In this document: in pieces, positions 9,017-17,426 of the stretch
How the letters are laid out: every line of letters starts with the position of its first letter
Numbering within the stretch: position 1 is the first letter of the stretch
DNA from: CALOCN01 sp942491735
GTDB lineage: Bacteria > Eisenbacteria > RBG-16-71-46 > JABDJR01
Assembly: GCA_942491735.1 (NCBI GenBank)
Contig: CALOCN010000014.1
Location: 868,001-932,000 of the forward strand
Direction: 5' to 3'
DNA: 64,000 nucleotides
Notes under the pieces: model-generated
Told to the model about the DNA's origin: nothing
Seen by the model: only the letters and a program-made list of their open reading frames with translations
Database searches by the model: none
Position numbers and translations under genes: made by a program

Positions 9017-10381
9017 ATGGCGATTACCGAGGCCTCACGCGGCGACGGAGTCCGCGTCCCGCCCCAGGCTCTCGATGCGGAGCGGGCGGTGCTGGGCGCC
9101 ATGCTCATCGACTCGCGCGCCGTGGCCCGTGTCCTGGAAACCCTGACCGAGGACGCGTTCTACCGCCCCGCGCACCGTCGCATCTTCCACGCCGTGGTTG
9201 CCCTGTGGGAGCGCAAGGAAGATGCGATCGACGCCATTGCCATCACCGATGAACTGCGCAAACAGGGGGACCTCGAGTCCACCGGCGGCGCGACCTACAT
9301 CGCAGGCCTCATCGACTCGGTTCCTACCTCGGCCAACGTCGAGTTCCACGCCCAGATCATCAAGGAGAAGGGGATTCTCCGGAAGCTGATCGAGATCTCC
9401 ACCGAGATCGTGGGGCGGGCCTATTCGGCCAACGAGGAGGCGGCGGATCTGCTGGACGAGGCCGAGCAGGCCATGTTCTCGGTGTCCGACGAGCGGACCC
9501 GCCAGGGGTTCGTGAAGGCCTCGGACCTCATTGCCCCCACCATCAAGAAGATCGAGAAGCTCTACGAGGAAAAGAAGCCGGTCACCGGCGTGGCCACCGG
9601 CTACACCGATCTGGATCACATGACCAGCGGGTTCCAGCCGGGAGACCTGGTCATCATCGCCGGACGTCCCTCCATGGGAAAGACCTCGCTGGCCATGAAC
9701 ATGGCAACCAACGTGGCCATCCGGGGCCGCCAGGCAGTGGGCATCTTCAGCCTGGAGATGAGCACGGAACAGCTTCTCATGCGCATCCTGTGCAGCGAGG
9801 CCCGGGTCAGCTCGCACCGGTTGCGTACCGGCTACCTGCGGGACAAGGAATGGCCGCTCCTCATCGCCAGCGCGGATGAGCTGAGCCGCGCCCCCATCTA
9901 CATCGACGAGACCCCGGCCATCAACGTGCTGGAGATGCGGGCCAAGGCCCGCCGGCTCAAGACCGAGGGCAACCTGGGCATGCTGGTGGTGGACTACATG
10001 CAGCTCATGCGGGGGGTGGGGCGGCAGGACAATCGCCAGCAGGAAATCAGTGAGATTTCCCGCGGCCTCAAGTCCCTGGCCAAGGAACTCAAGGTCCCGG
10101 TGGTCGCCCTGTCCCAGCTCTCCCGTGCGGTGGAGTCGCGGTCGGATCACCGTCCCATGCTCAGCGATCTGCGTGAATCGGGAGCCATCGAGCAGGACGC
10201 CGACGTGGTGATGTTCGTCTACCGCGAGGAGCACTACAAACGGGAAGACGGCAACGAGGGCAAGGGCGAGATCATCGTCGGGAAGCAGCGAAACGGCCCC
10301 ATCGGGATCGTGAACGTGGCCTTCATCAACGAGTACACGCGGTTCGAGAACCTGGCCCGGGGTGAAGAACCGCCCATGTAG
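9017..10381 (+). CDS. dnaB: Replicative DNA helicase DnaB
   Basis: 454 aa, normal length and without an intein. The hexameric helicase unwinds DNA ahead of the replisome. The N-terminal helical domain starts PPQALDAERAVLGAMLID. The RecA-like domain carries Walker A GRPSMGKTS at about 216-224, the H1a-like IFSLEMSTEQL, Walker B LVVDYMQLM (Asp326) and the C-terminal SDLRESGAIEQDADVVMFVYREE and GKQRNGP blocks. The ATG at 9017 follows a strong GGAGGGGG RBS; a longer in-frame extension upstream lacks similarity. It is preceded by a long non-coding region and is probably monocistronic. Confidence 0.97.
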   Translation: MAITEASRGDGVRVPPQALDAERAVLGAMLIDSRAVARVLETLTEDAFYRPAHRRIFHAVVALWERKEDAIDAIAITDELRKQGDLESTGGATYIAGLIDSVPTSANVEFHAQIIKEKGILRKLIEISTEIVGRAYSANEEAADLLDEAEQAMFSVSDERTRQGFVKASDLIAPTIKKIEKLYEEKKPVTGVATGYTDLDHMTSGFQPGDLVIIAGRPSMGKTSLAMNMATNVAIRGRQAVGIFSLEMSTEQLLMRILCSEARVSSHRLRTGYLRDKEWPLLIASADELSRAPIYIDETPAINVLEMRAKARRLKTEGNLGMLVVDYMQLMRGVGRQDNRQQEISEISRGLKSLAKELKVPVVALSQLSRAVESRSDHRPMLSDLRESGAIEQDADVVMFVYREEHYKREDGNEGKGEIIVGKQRNGPIGIVNVAFINEYTRFENLARGEEPPM

Positions 10382-10429
10382 CGGCGACTGCGCGGTGAGG
10401 GGGCCCTGCGAGGCGCTCTCCCGGGCTGG

Positions 10430-10435
10430 TAGACT
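10430..10435 (+). promoter_or_regulatory. -10-like element TAGACT
   Basis: TAGACT 32 bases before the secreted-protein start at 10468, in the short dnaB/10468 gap. No clear -35. It is one of a family of TANACT hexamers found before genes in this window. Confidence 0.35.
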
Positions 10436-10467
10436 TCCGCGATCCCCGGGAGGTCCTCGTTTCGAAC

Positions 10468-12951
10468 ATGTCCGCCGCACAACGCTTCCCTCTTGGCCTC
10501 TTCGTTCCCTGCATGCTGCTTGCGCTCTCCATGCCGGTCCTGTCGCTGGCCCAGAGCGATCCCGACTCCGCGTGGGCGCCGGAGGTGCCCTGGGAACCCA
10601 TCCCCTCGGTGGAGTCCATGGGAGAGATTCGTCCCCTGTTCTTCGAGGCCACCGGAAAGAACCTGGGAAACCGGCTCATGGGGGGGTGGTTCGAGACGCC
10701 GACCGGACCCGAGCGGACGGTCGCCTTCTGGAACGAGGACACCTGGTATCCCTGGGGGGGGCCGGTGCCGCTGGCACGCATCCAAGCGGTCACCACCTAT
10801 CGGGGTGTCGTCCATGTCGGCGGTTGGCGGGACCCTCTTGGGGTGAGCGGGTTGTTTCGTTTCTTCCAGGGCGAGTGGCATCCGGTGACCGAAGCGGGGC
10901 TGGACGGGCCCGCGGTCTCGGTCGTGGACATGACCGTTCATGACGATCGTCTGGCCGTCCTGGTGCACCGGGGGTTTGACATCGTCACGCGCCGCGACAG
11001 CGCATGGGTGGCGTTCATCGACCGCGATACGGTCGAGACCCTGACCCTTCCCGCCATGGAGTCCAGCTCCGTGAGCTGTATCGAGAGCTTCGGGGACAGT
11101 TTGCTGCTTGTGGGAGGTCGCTTCCAATGCACGGACCTCGACTCCGCCCGCGGGTTGGTGGAGTGGGACGGCGTGTCGTGGCGGGGATCGGGCATCTTCG
11201 ACAGCGAGGTACTGGACCTGGAGACCTATGAGGGAGACCTGGTGGTGGGGGGGCGCTTCGGATCCGTGAATGGAGCCACGCGAAGCCGGACCGCCAGACG
11301 TCGTTTCTACGGCTACCGGGGGCAATACGTGTGGGAGGACTTCGTCAGTGTTCACGGCGCGTATCCGAGCGTGACCCGTATGGCGGTGAACGGCGAGGAA
11401 CTCGCGATCATCGGGGTCTTCGAGTCCGTTGACGGACTGCCGGCATGGAATGTCGCCCGCTACGAGCCGTACTCGGGACGCCCCGTCGGGAGCTGGGGGG
11501 ACCCCGATCGAGGCCGCTCGGTTGCCCCACAGGATGTCTTCTACCATCAGGGAATGCTGCACGTGGCGGCCCATGTCTTCTATCCGGACAACGGTATCGC
11601 CAGCGTGCTTGCTTTCGACGAAGACGACCGCGCATGGCGGCCGGTTCCGGATTGGGGGTTCCGGCCCCTGGGCCAGGTCACCGCGCTTCACGACCAGGGG
11701 GGCGATCTGTGGGTGAGCGCCCGTTTCCAGCGTTCCGGGACGCTGGAACTGGACTACGGGATTGGCCGGCTGCGGCGCGGGGTGTGGACCGAGATGGCGC
11801 GAACGGATGGGCCGGTGGAGTGCTTCGCCGAACACGCGGGGCGGCTCTATGTCGGCGGGGAATTCCAAACGCTCGACGGAATCGATGCCGCCTACATCGG
11901 CTGGTGGGATGGATCCCGCTGGTGGCCCGTCCCCGGCCGGCTCAACGACACCGTCTATGCGATGGCATCCTATAAGGGGGACCTCTACGTCGCCGGCGCG
12001 TTCGACATGGCGGGTGAGTTCCCGGTGGGTCGGATCGTGCGGCTCCTGGGCGCCCGTTGGGATCACGTGGGCGGCGGAGTCACCGGCGGGTTCGGCCGGA
12101 TCTTCAACCTGGTCCTCTACAACGGGGAACTGGTGGCCTCGGGGCGGTTCAACTTTGCCGGTCACCGGTTCGCGGGGGGATTGGCGGCCTGGAACGGAAG
12201 CGCCTGGCGTCCGTTGCTGGAAGGGGTCGAGTTCGACTCCTCCACCCCGTTCGTGCGCGCGGTTTCCGCCGGTGGTTCCCTCATCCTGCGCAGTTCGGAC
12301 CTGGTCTCCGTGAACGGGGTGCCTTCGGCCTATCTTGCCGCCTACGATGGGGATCAATGGCGTTCCTACTGGAAAGAGGATCTTGGCTATGTCGGTGCCA
12401 TGGGCTCCCATCGGGGGCGACTGGTGCTTCAGGGGGATTTCGAGAAACCCGGGGACGTCATCGTTCTTCCCAGGAACATCGGAATCGCCACCTGGGATGG
12501 CGCCCGTCTGGAGCGGGTGGGTGACACCTTGAACTCGACCGACTGGACGGTCTTTCTCAGCACGGACGATGCCTTGTACGTGGGATCGACCGACGACGCT
12601 CTGGTGGTGGGAGAGAGTCGCTATCGCCCGTTGGCCGCGTGGCACGCTCCCCGCAATGCGACCGGTGCCCCGCCGGTCACCCTGCGCGCGGTGCCCAACC
12701 CCATCGCCGGGGCAGGTCCGCTGCGCCTTCAGTGGTCCCAGGAGGGCTTCCATGAAGTCACCCTGGACATCCTCGACGTCCAGGGGCGCCGGGTTTCCCG
12801 GGTGCTGCAGGCGATGGCCTCGGGCGGTCCCAACCAGGCGTTCTGGCGCCTGATCGATGACCGCGGTGTCGCCGTCCCGGCCGGGGTCTACTTCGCCCGG
12901 CTCCGCATCGGCGCCGCCGAGCAGGTGACCCGGATCGTGGTCACCCGTTGA
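10468..12951 (+). CDS. Large secreted beta-propeller-like protein with FlgD-type C-terminal Ig domain
   Basis: 827 aa, function unknown. A cleavable signal peptide (hydrophobic LFVPCMLLALSMPVLSL, then AQ) is followed by many irregular 45-60-residue units of the type 'L-Y-V-G-G-x-F ... D-G ... W-D-G-S-x-W' (for example LYVGGEFQTLDGIDAAYIGWWDGSRWW and LYVAGAFDMAGEFPVG), suggesting one or more beta-propellers of galactose-oxidase/kelch style. The last 90 residues match a FlgD-like Ig domain: RAVPNPIAGAGPLRLQW, LDILDVQGRRVSRVL and VPAGVYFARLRIG. Such domains end secreted proteins in FCB-type bacteria. The start is preceded by GGGAGGTCC. The protein is presumably exported and surface-attached; no catalytic residues were recognised. 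Confidence 0.85.
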   Translation: MSAAQRFPLGLFVPCMLLALSMPVLSLAQSDPDSAWAPEVPWEPIPSVESMGEIRPLFFEATGKNLGNRLMGGWFETPTGPERTVAFWNEDTWYPWGGPVPLARIQAVTTYRGVVHVGGWRDPLGVSGLFRFFQGEWHPVTEAGLDGPAVSVVDMTVHDDRLAVLVHRGFDIVTRRDSAWVAFIDRDTVETLTLPAMESSSVSCIESFGDSLLLVGGRFQCTDLDSARGLVEWDGVSWRGSGIFDSEVLDLETYEGDLVVGGRFGSVNGATRSRTARRRFYGYRGQYVWEDFVSVHGAYPSVTRMAVNGEELAIIGVFESVDGLPAWNVARYEPYSGRPVGSWGDPDRGRSVAPQDVFYHQGMLHVAAHVFYPDNGIASVLAFDEDDRAWRPVPDWGFRPLGQVTALHDQGGDLWVSARFQRSGTLELDYGIGRLRRGVWTEMARTDGPVECFAEHAGRLYVGGEFQTLDGIDAAYIGWWDGSRWWPVPGRLNDTVYAMASYKGDLYVAGAFDMAGEFPVGRIVRLLGARWDHVGGGVTGGFGRIFNLVLYNGELVASGRFNFAGHRFAGGLAAWNGSAWRPLLEGVEFDSSTPFVRAVSAGGSLILRSSDLVSVNGVPSAYLAAYDGDQWRSYWKEDLGYVGAMGSHRGRLVLQGDFEKPGDVIVLPRNIGIATWDGARLERVGDTLNSTDWTVFLSTDDALYVGSTDDALVVGESRYRPLAAWHAPRNATGAPPVTLRAVPNPIAGAGPLRLQWSQEGFHEVTLDILDVQGRRVSRVLQAMASGGPNQAFWRLIDDRGVAVPAGVYFARLRIGAAEQVTRIVVTR

Positions 12952-12967
12952 GTTCCGGCAGGGCTGA

Positions 12968-12973
12968 TAGACT
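12968..12973 (+). promoter_or_regulatory. -10-like element TAGACT
   Basis: TGATAGACT (an extended -10 flavour) 24 bases before the DUF2007 gene start. TTGAGT at 12948-12953 is a possible -35 but gives only 14 bases of spacing. Confidence 0.35.
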
Positions 12974-12996
12974 CCGGGGAGACAAAGGAGCACGCC

Positions 12997-13248
12997 ATGA
13001 GTGAACATCGTGAGGCCCTGGTGGCCCGGTTCCAGTCCGAAGGTGAAGCCTTGATGGCCCAGGGGCGCCTTCGCGCCTCGGGGATCCATGTGGCCATCGT
13101 CAAGGACGACGCCGGGGGGCAGTATCCATTTCTTCAGGCCAACTCCGGGGTCGGGTTGATCGTTCCGGAAAGCGACCGGTTGGAGGCGGAAGCCATCCTC
13201 GCCGAAGTGGACCCCACCGACTCCTGGCGCCCGCCGGAAGGGAACTGA
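12997..13248 (+). CDS. DUF2007-domain small protein
   Basis: 83 aa. The pattern ALVARFQSEGEALMAQGRLRASGIHVAIVKDD ... VGLIVPESDRLEAEAIL is typical of DUF2007, a small ferredoxin-like alpha/beta domain also described as a putative signal-transducing protein related to PII-like modules. Its biochemical role is unknown. The ATG follows AAAGGAG with good spacing. It sits 9 bases ahead of the exonuclease gene and is probably cotranscribed with it and the DinB-like gene. Confidence 0.8.
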   Translation: MSEHREALVARFQSEGEALMAQGRLRASGIHVAIVKDDAGGQYPFLQANSGVGLIVPESDRLEAEAILAEVDPTDSWRPPEGN

Positions 13249-13257
13249 CCCCACGGC

Positions 13258-14154
13258 ATGGATGTCCATCTGGTCGACGGCACCTACGAGCTCTTTCGCC
13301 ACTATTTTGGCGCGCCGCCGTCCCGGGACAAGGACGGGGGCGAGGTGGGGGCGGTGCTCGGCGTCGTCCGCTCCATGCTGGGCATGCTGGAACATGGCGC
13401 GACCCATGTGGGGGTGGCCACCGATCATGTGATCGAGTCTTTCCGCAACGATCTCTACCCCGGGTACAAGACCGGGGAGGGTATCGAACCGCCGCTGCTG
13501 CGACAGTTCGGCCCGTTGGAGGAGGCGCTCTCCGCGCTGGGCTTCGGGGTGTGGCCCATGGTCGAACTGGAAGCGGACGACGGCCTCGCCTCGGCGGCCC
13601 GCATTGCCGCCGCCGATTCCTCGGTGCGCCGCGTCATTATTTGCACGCCGGACAAGGACCTGTCCCAGTGCGTGGTGGGAAAACGCGTGGTGCAACTGGA
13701 CCGCCGGGCCGGGACCCTGCGCGACGATCAGGGCGTGCTGGAGAAGTTTGGTGTGCTTCCCACATCCATTCCCGACTACCTGGCCCTGGTTGGCGACAGC
13801 GCCGACGGGTTTCCCGGGTTGCCCCGCTGGGGCGCCAAGTCCTCTTCCCTGGTCCTGCGCCGCTACGAACACCTGGAAGCGATTCCGGACAGGGCCAGCG
13901 ACTGGGACATCACGGTACGAGGCGCGGCCGGGTTGGCCGAGTCCTGGGTGGAGGGGCGCAAGGATGCCTATCTCTTTCGCGACCTGGCCACCCTGCGGGA
14001 TACGGCGGAACTGTTCGATACCGTCGATGCGATTCGCTACCGCGGTCCGCGGCCCGAAGCAGCGGCCTTGTGCACGTTCCTGGATGCACCGGATCTGTTG
14101 CCCCGGGCCCACGGCGCGGCGGAGAAGGTGGCGGCGTTACTCGGGAGCCCATGA
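13258..14154 (+). CDS. 5'-3' exonuclease / flap-endonuclease-like protein
   Basis: 298 aa protein of the PIN-like 5' nuclease superfamily (Pol I N-terminal exonuclease, Xni). Acidic metal ligands are visible in MDVHLVDGTYELFRHYF, in ELEADDGLASAARIA and in IICTPDKDLSQCV, and the helix-three-turn-helix region reads DYLALVGDSADGFPGLPRWGAKSS. There is no polymerase domain, so it would act as a free nuclease on flap or 5'-ended DNA, or RNA. It has no clear RBS but lies 9 bases from the DUF2007 stop, and its stop overlaps the DinB gene (ATGA). Confidence 0.88.
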   Translation: MDVHLVDGTYELFRHYFGAPPSRDKDGGEVGAVLGVVRSMLGMLEHGATHVGVATDHVIESFRNDLYPGYKTGEGIEPPLLRQFGPLEEALSALGFGVWPMVELEADDGLASAARIAAADSSVRRVIICTPDKDLSQCVVGKRVVQLDRRAGTLRDDQGVLEKFGVLPTSIPDYLALVGDSADGFPGLPRWGAKSSSLVLRRYEHLEAIPDRASDWDITVRGAAGLAESWVEGRKDAYLFRDLATLRDTAELFDTVDAIRYRGPRPEAAALCTFLDAPDLLPRAHGAAEKVAALLGSP

Positions 14155-14669
14155 TGCAGTACGACCCGACCGAAGCGGCACGTGTTCTCACCGCGACCCC
14201 CACCACCCTGCGGGGGCTGCTGGGTGGGCTGGGTCCGCAATGGACGGAAGCCACCGAGGGGCCGGGCAAGTGGACTCCGCGGGAGATCCTGGCCCACCTC
14301 ATCGACGGCGAGGAGAACGACTGGATGCCGCGCGTTCGCCAGGCCCTGGCCGGAGAGCCCTGGACCCCCTACGACCCGGAGGGCTTCCGGGCGCGCTACG
14401 CGGACACGTCCCTGGACGCTCTCCTGGACCGGTTCGCCGAAGCGCGGACCCAGAGTCTCATTGCGTTGGCCGAGTTGGACCCGGGTAAATCCGAGCTGGC
14501 AACCACGGCCCATCACCCGGAATTCGGCACCGTTACCGTGGGTCAACATCTTGCCACCTGGGTTGCCCACGACCTGAGTCATTTGCGGCAGATCTGCCGG
14601 GTCCTGGCCAAGCAATATCGTGATGCGGTGGGGCCCTGGACCGCCTATCTTCCCATTCTTTCCGAATAG
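14151..14669 (+). CDS. DinB-superfamily protein
   Basis: 172 aa four-helix-bundle protein of the DinB/YfiT metal-dependent family, members of which include thiol-S-transferases and uncharacterised stress proteins. Putative metal ligands lie in the helix LAHLIDGEENDW and in the C-terminal HDLSHLRQI (His-x3-His). PGKWTPREILAH is the usual family signature. It starts on tandem ATG codons at 14151/14154, the first overlapping the exonuclease stop by 4 bp, so the two are translationally coupled. The substrate is unknown. Confidence 0.85.
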   Translation: MMQYDPTEAARVLTATPTTLRGLLGGLGPQWTEATEGPGKWTPREILAHLIDGEENDWMPRVRQALAGEPWTPYDPEGFRARYADTSLDALLDRFAEARTQSLIALAELDPGKSELATTAHHPEFGTVTVGQHLATWVAHDLSHLRQICRVLAKQYRDAVGPWTAYLPILSE

Positions 14670-14700
14670 TCCGATCCTTTCGTCCACGTCCGGCATCCCG

Positions 14701-14706
14701 TACACT
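14701..14706 (+). promoter_or_regulatory. -10-like element TACACT upstream of radA
   Basis: TACACTGGGC, 35 bases before the radA start. The same decamer with the preceding CCG (CCGTACACTGGGC) occurs at 40767-40779 before the peroxiredoxin-mtn operon, which supports a shared promoter element. The -35 is not recognisable. Confidence 0.4.
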
Positions 14707-14740
14707 GGGCTCCCGACTCCCCGTCGGAAAGGTGTGTCCC

Positions 14741-16171
14741 TTGAAGCAACAGGTGCAATTCGTCTGCAAGGAGTGCAGCCACGCGTCCCCCAAATGGATG
14801 GGGCGTTGTTCGGGCTGCGGCGAATGGAACACGCTCGAGGAAACGGTGAAGGTGAAGGGGCCGGCTACGCGCAGGAAGCGCCGGGCGGGGGCACTGGAAC
14901 CCACCCCGCTGGGGTCCATCGACGCCGAACGACTGGTTCGCTACACCACCGGTCTGGATGAATTCGACCGGGTGCTGGGGGGTGGCCTGGTTCCGGGAAG
15001 CCTGGTCCTGGTGGCCGGGGATCCCGGGGTGGGCAAGTCCACCCTGCTGCTGCAGGCCGCCTCGGCCTATGCGGACAAGGGTCTGCGCATTCTCTACGTG
15101 AGCGCCGAGGAGTCCGCGCGCCAGTTGCGGCTGCGCTCGGAACGGCTGGGAGGGATCCACGAGTCCATCCACGTCGTCGCCGGCACCCGCATGGAGGACA
15201 TCGCCCCCATTCTCGAGGAGGGCGGTTTCGACGTGATCGTGGTGGACTCGGTGCAGACCCTCCACCTGGGCGAAAGCACGTCCGCCCCGGGCAGCGTGGG
15301 GCAGGTGCGCGACAACACGATGTACTTCATGGAGCTGGCCAAGCGCACCCATGTACCGGTTCTTCTGGTGGGTCACGTGACCAAGGAAGGCGCGGTCGCG
15401 GGGCCGCGGGTCATGGAACACATGGTGGACGCGGTGCTCTATCTGGAGGGGGATCGGTTCCATCACTTCCGCATCCTGCGTGCGGCCAAGAACCGTTTTG
15501 GTCCCACCCACGAGGTGGGGGTGTTCGAGATGCGGGACGCGGGGCTCATGGAAGTCGCCAGCCCCTCGGAGTCGCTCATGCAGGAACGGCGAGCCGACGC
15601 TTCGGGGTCCGTGGTGGTGGTGGCCCTGGAGGGCACGCGTCCCCTGTTGCTCGAAGTGCAGGCCCTGGTGGCCAGCGCCGGCTACGGGGTGCCGCGACGG
15701 GTGGCCACCGGGATCGACCCCAAACGTCTCGCGGTGGTGCTGGCCGTGCTGGAGAAACGGGCTCGCGTGGACCTGGGCGGGTGCGATGTCTTTGTCAACG
15801 TGGCCGGTGGGTTCCGCATCACCGAGCCGGCCATGGATCTGGCCCTTGCCGTCGCGGTGGCCTCGTCGTTCCAGGACCTGCCCATTGACCCACGCACGGT
15901 GATCCTGGGAGAGGTTGGTCTGGGCGGGGAAGTGCGCCGGGTGGGACAACTCCATCGCCGGGTGCATGAGGCGGCGAAGTTGGGTTTCAACCGCGCCATC
16001 GTGCCGCAGCACGGGGACGAGGAAACGCCGGTGAAGGGCATCGAGTGTGTCGGGGTGACCCGGGTGGACGAGGCGATCGACGCGGTGCTTGGCACGGTGC
16101 CGCCGGCTGAGAAACATCCGTATCGTGTTCCCGGCCGGGAGCCCGTTTCCATCGAGGGGGATCTTCCGTGA
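14741..16171 (+). CDS. radA: DNA repair protein RadA
   Basis: 476 aa branch-migration ATPase of homologous recombination. A zinc finger is formed by C9-x2-C12 and C23-x2-C26 (CKECSHASPKWMGRCSGC). The RecA-like core has Walker A GDPGVGKST near residue 93, Walker B VIVVDSVQTL and the RadA-specific KNRFG motif near 250. The C-terminal third is the Lon-protease-like domain, lacking the catalytic Ser. The TTG at 14741 is preferred because GGAAAGG sits 9-15 bases upstream; a GTG at 14732 would leave no RBS. It leads the radA-ispD-ispF-ddl cluster. Confidence 0.95.
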   Translation: MKQQVQFVCKECSHASPKWMGRCSGCGEWNTLEETVKVKGPATRRKRRAGALEPTPLGSIDAERLVRYTTGLDEFDRVLGGGLVPGSLVLVAGDPGVGKSTLLLQAASAYADKGLRILYVSAEESARQLRLRSERLGGIHESIHVVAGTRMEDIAPILEEGGFDVIVVDSVQTLHLGESTSAPGSVGQVRDNTMYFMELAKRTHVPVLLVGHVTKEGAVAGPRVMEHMVDAVLYLEGDRFHHFRILRAAKNRFGPTHEVGVFEMRDAGLMEVASPSESLMQERRADASGSVVVVALEGTRPLLLEVQALVASAGYGVPRRVATGIDPKRLAVVLAVLEKRARVDLGGCDVFVNVAGGFRITEPAMDLALAVAVASSFQDLPIDPRTVILGEVGLGGEVRRVGQLHRRVHEAAKLGFNRAIVPQHGDEETPVKGIECVGVTRVDEAIDAVLGTVPPAEKHPYRVPGREPVSIEGDLP

Positions 16172-16908
16172 ACGACGTCGGTCTGGTCATCGTGGCCGCG
16201 GGACGTGGCGAGCGTCTGGGGAGCCCGGAGGAAAAGGCCCTGGTTCGTCTGCTGGGGCATCCGCTGTTGGCCTGGACGCTGCTGGCCTTCGACACCTTCC
16301 ACGAGATCGTGGAGCGGGTGGTGGTGGTGCCGCCGGGGCGCGAGTCGGTGTTCATGCGGGAAGTCCTGGATCCGTTGCCGTTGCAACGGGAAGTCCGGTT
16401 TGTGTCCGGTGGCGAGGAGCGCCAGCACTCGGTGATGAACGGGGTCGAGGCGCTCTCGGGCAAACCGCATTGGGTGGTGGTGCACGACGCCGCCCGCCCG
16501 CTGGTCTCGGAGAAGATGATCCGCGGAGTGCTCGAGACCCTGGATCGCGGGGAGTCCGTGGTGCCGGCGTTGCCCCTACGGGACAGCGTGGCCCGCATCG
16601 GCTACGAGTCCTGGATCAAGGCGTACGTGGATCGGCGGGAGCTGCTCGCGGTCCAGACCCCCCAGGGGTTCCACCGGCCGGTGCTGGAGTATGCGCACCA
16701 GCAGGCCAAGCGGGAGAGCTTTGTCGGCACGGACGAGGCCTCGTTGGTGTTGCGCATGAATCATCCGGTGTCCTGGATCGAGGGGGATCCGGAGAACTTC
16801 AAGATCACCTACCCGGGAGATCTCGAGCTGGCCGAAGCGGTGCTCCAACGCCGCGGCTACCGTGCGGACGGCGAGTCGGTGCTCGGGGTTCCGGGTGACG
16901 GCGCATGA
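16168..16908 (+). CDS. ispD: 2-C-methyl-D-erythritol 4-phosphate cytidylyltransferase
   Basis: 246 aa. It transfers CMP to MEP in the non-mevalonate isoprenoid pathway. The nucleotide-binding loop VIVAAGRGERLG lies at 7-18, the ribose/CTP region is SGGEERQHSVMNG, and WVVVHDAARPLV and VQTPQGFHRPVL are present as expected. The GTG at 16168 overlaps the radA stop (GTGA), and the gene's own stop overlaps ispF by 4 bp, so ispD and ispF, consecutive-but-one steps of the pathway, are tightly coupled. Confidence 0.96.
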   Translation: MNDVGLVIVAAGRGERLGSPEEKALVRLLGHPLLAWTLLAFDTFHEIVERVVVVPPGRESVFMREVLDPLPLQREVRFVSGGEERQHSVMNGVEALSGKPHWVVVHDAARPLVSEKMIRGVLETLDRGESVVPALPLRDSVARIGYESWIKAYVDRRELLAVQTPQGFHRPVLEYAHQQAKRESFVGTDEASLVLRMNHPVSWIEGDPENFKITYPGDLELAEAVLQRRGYRADGESVLGVPGDGA

Positions 16909-17405
16909 GCGACCTTCCGTTCCGGGTCGGCCAGGGCTACGACGCGCACCGTTTCGCAGCGGGGCGGCGGCTGGTGCTGGGCGGCGTGGAGGTTCCGTTC
17001 GACCGGGGACTGGACGGTCACTCGGACGCGGACGTGCTGGTGCACGCGGTGACCGACGCGGTGCTGGGAGCGCTGGCCCTGGGAGACCTGGGCACCCACT
17101 TTCCTCCCGGCGATCCGAAATGGGCGGGAGCGAACAGCCTGGGCCTGCTGCGTCACGCCGCGGCGTTGGTTGCGGAGCGTCACGGGCGGGTGGCCCAGCT
17201 CGACAGCACCTTGTATCTGGAAGCGCCCAAGGTGGCGCCGCACCTGGAAGCCATGCGATCGAACCTGGCCCAGGCGCTTGGGATCGAAACGAATTGTGTC
17301 TCCGTGAAGGCGACCACCACCGAGGGGATGGGTTTCGTGGGGCGGGGCGAGGGCGCGGCGGCGTCCGCGGTGGTGTTGGTCTCCATGACGACGGCAGGTG
17401 TCTAG
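16905..17405 (+). CDS. ispF: 2-C-methyl-D-erythritol 2,4-cyclodiphosphate synthase
   Basis: 166 aa trimeric zinc enzyme that cyclises CDP-ME 2-phosphate to MEcPP. Zinc ligands D13, H15 (GYDAHR) and H47 (GHSDADVLVHA) keep the exact 32-residue His-His spacing of E. coli IspF. The substrate loop DLGTHFPPGDPKWAGA and the C-terminal VKATTTEGMGFVGRGEGAAA complete the family pattern. The start overlaps the ispD stop by 4 bp. The next gene, ddl, follows after 21 bases. Confidence 0.97.
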   Translation: MSDLPFRVGQGYDAHRFAAGRRLVLGGVEVPFDRGLDGHSDADVLVHAVTDAVLGALALGDLGTHFPPGDPKWAGANSLGLLRHAAALVAERHGRVAQLDSTLYLEAPKVAPHLEAMRSNLAQALGIETNCVSVKATTTEGMGFVGRGEGAAASAVVLVSMTTAGV

Positions 17406-17426
17406 CGCACCGACAAGGGGGATGCG

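Noticed and set aside
10234..14112. A 1,292-codon open frame on the minus strand
   Set aside because: It runs antisense across dnaB, the secreted-protein gene, DUF2007 and the exonuclease gene, is rich in Gly, His, Arg and Pro, and has no recognisable motif. It is a by-product of high G+C at third codon positions.
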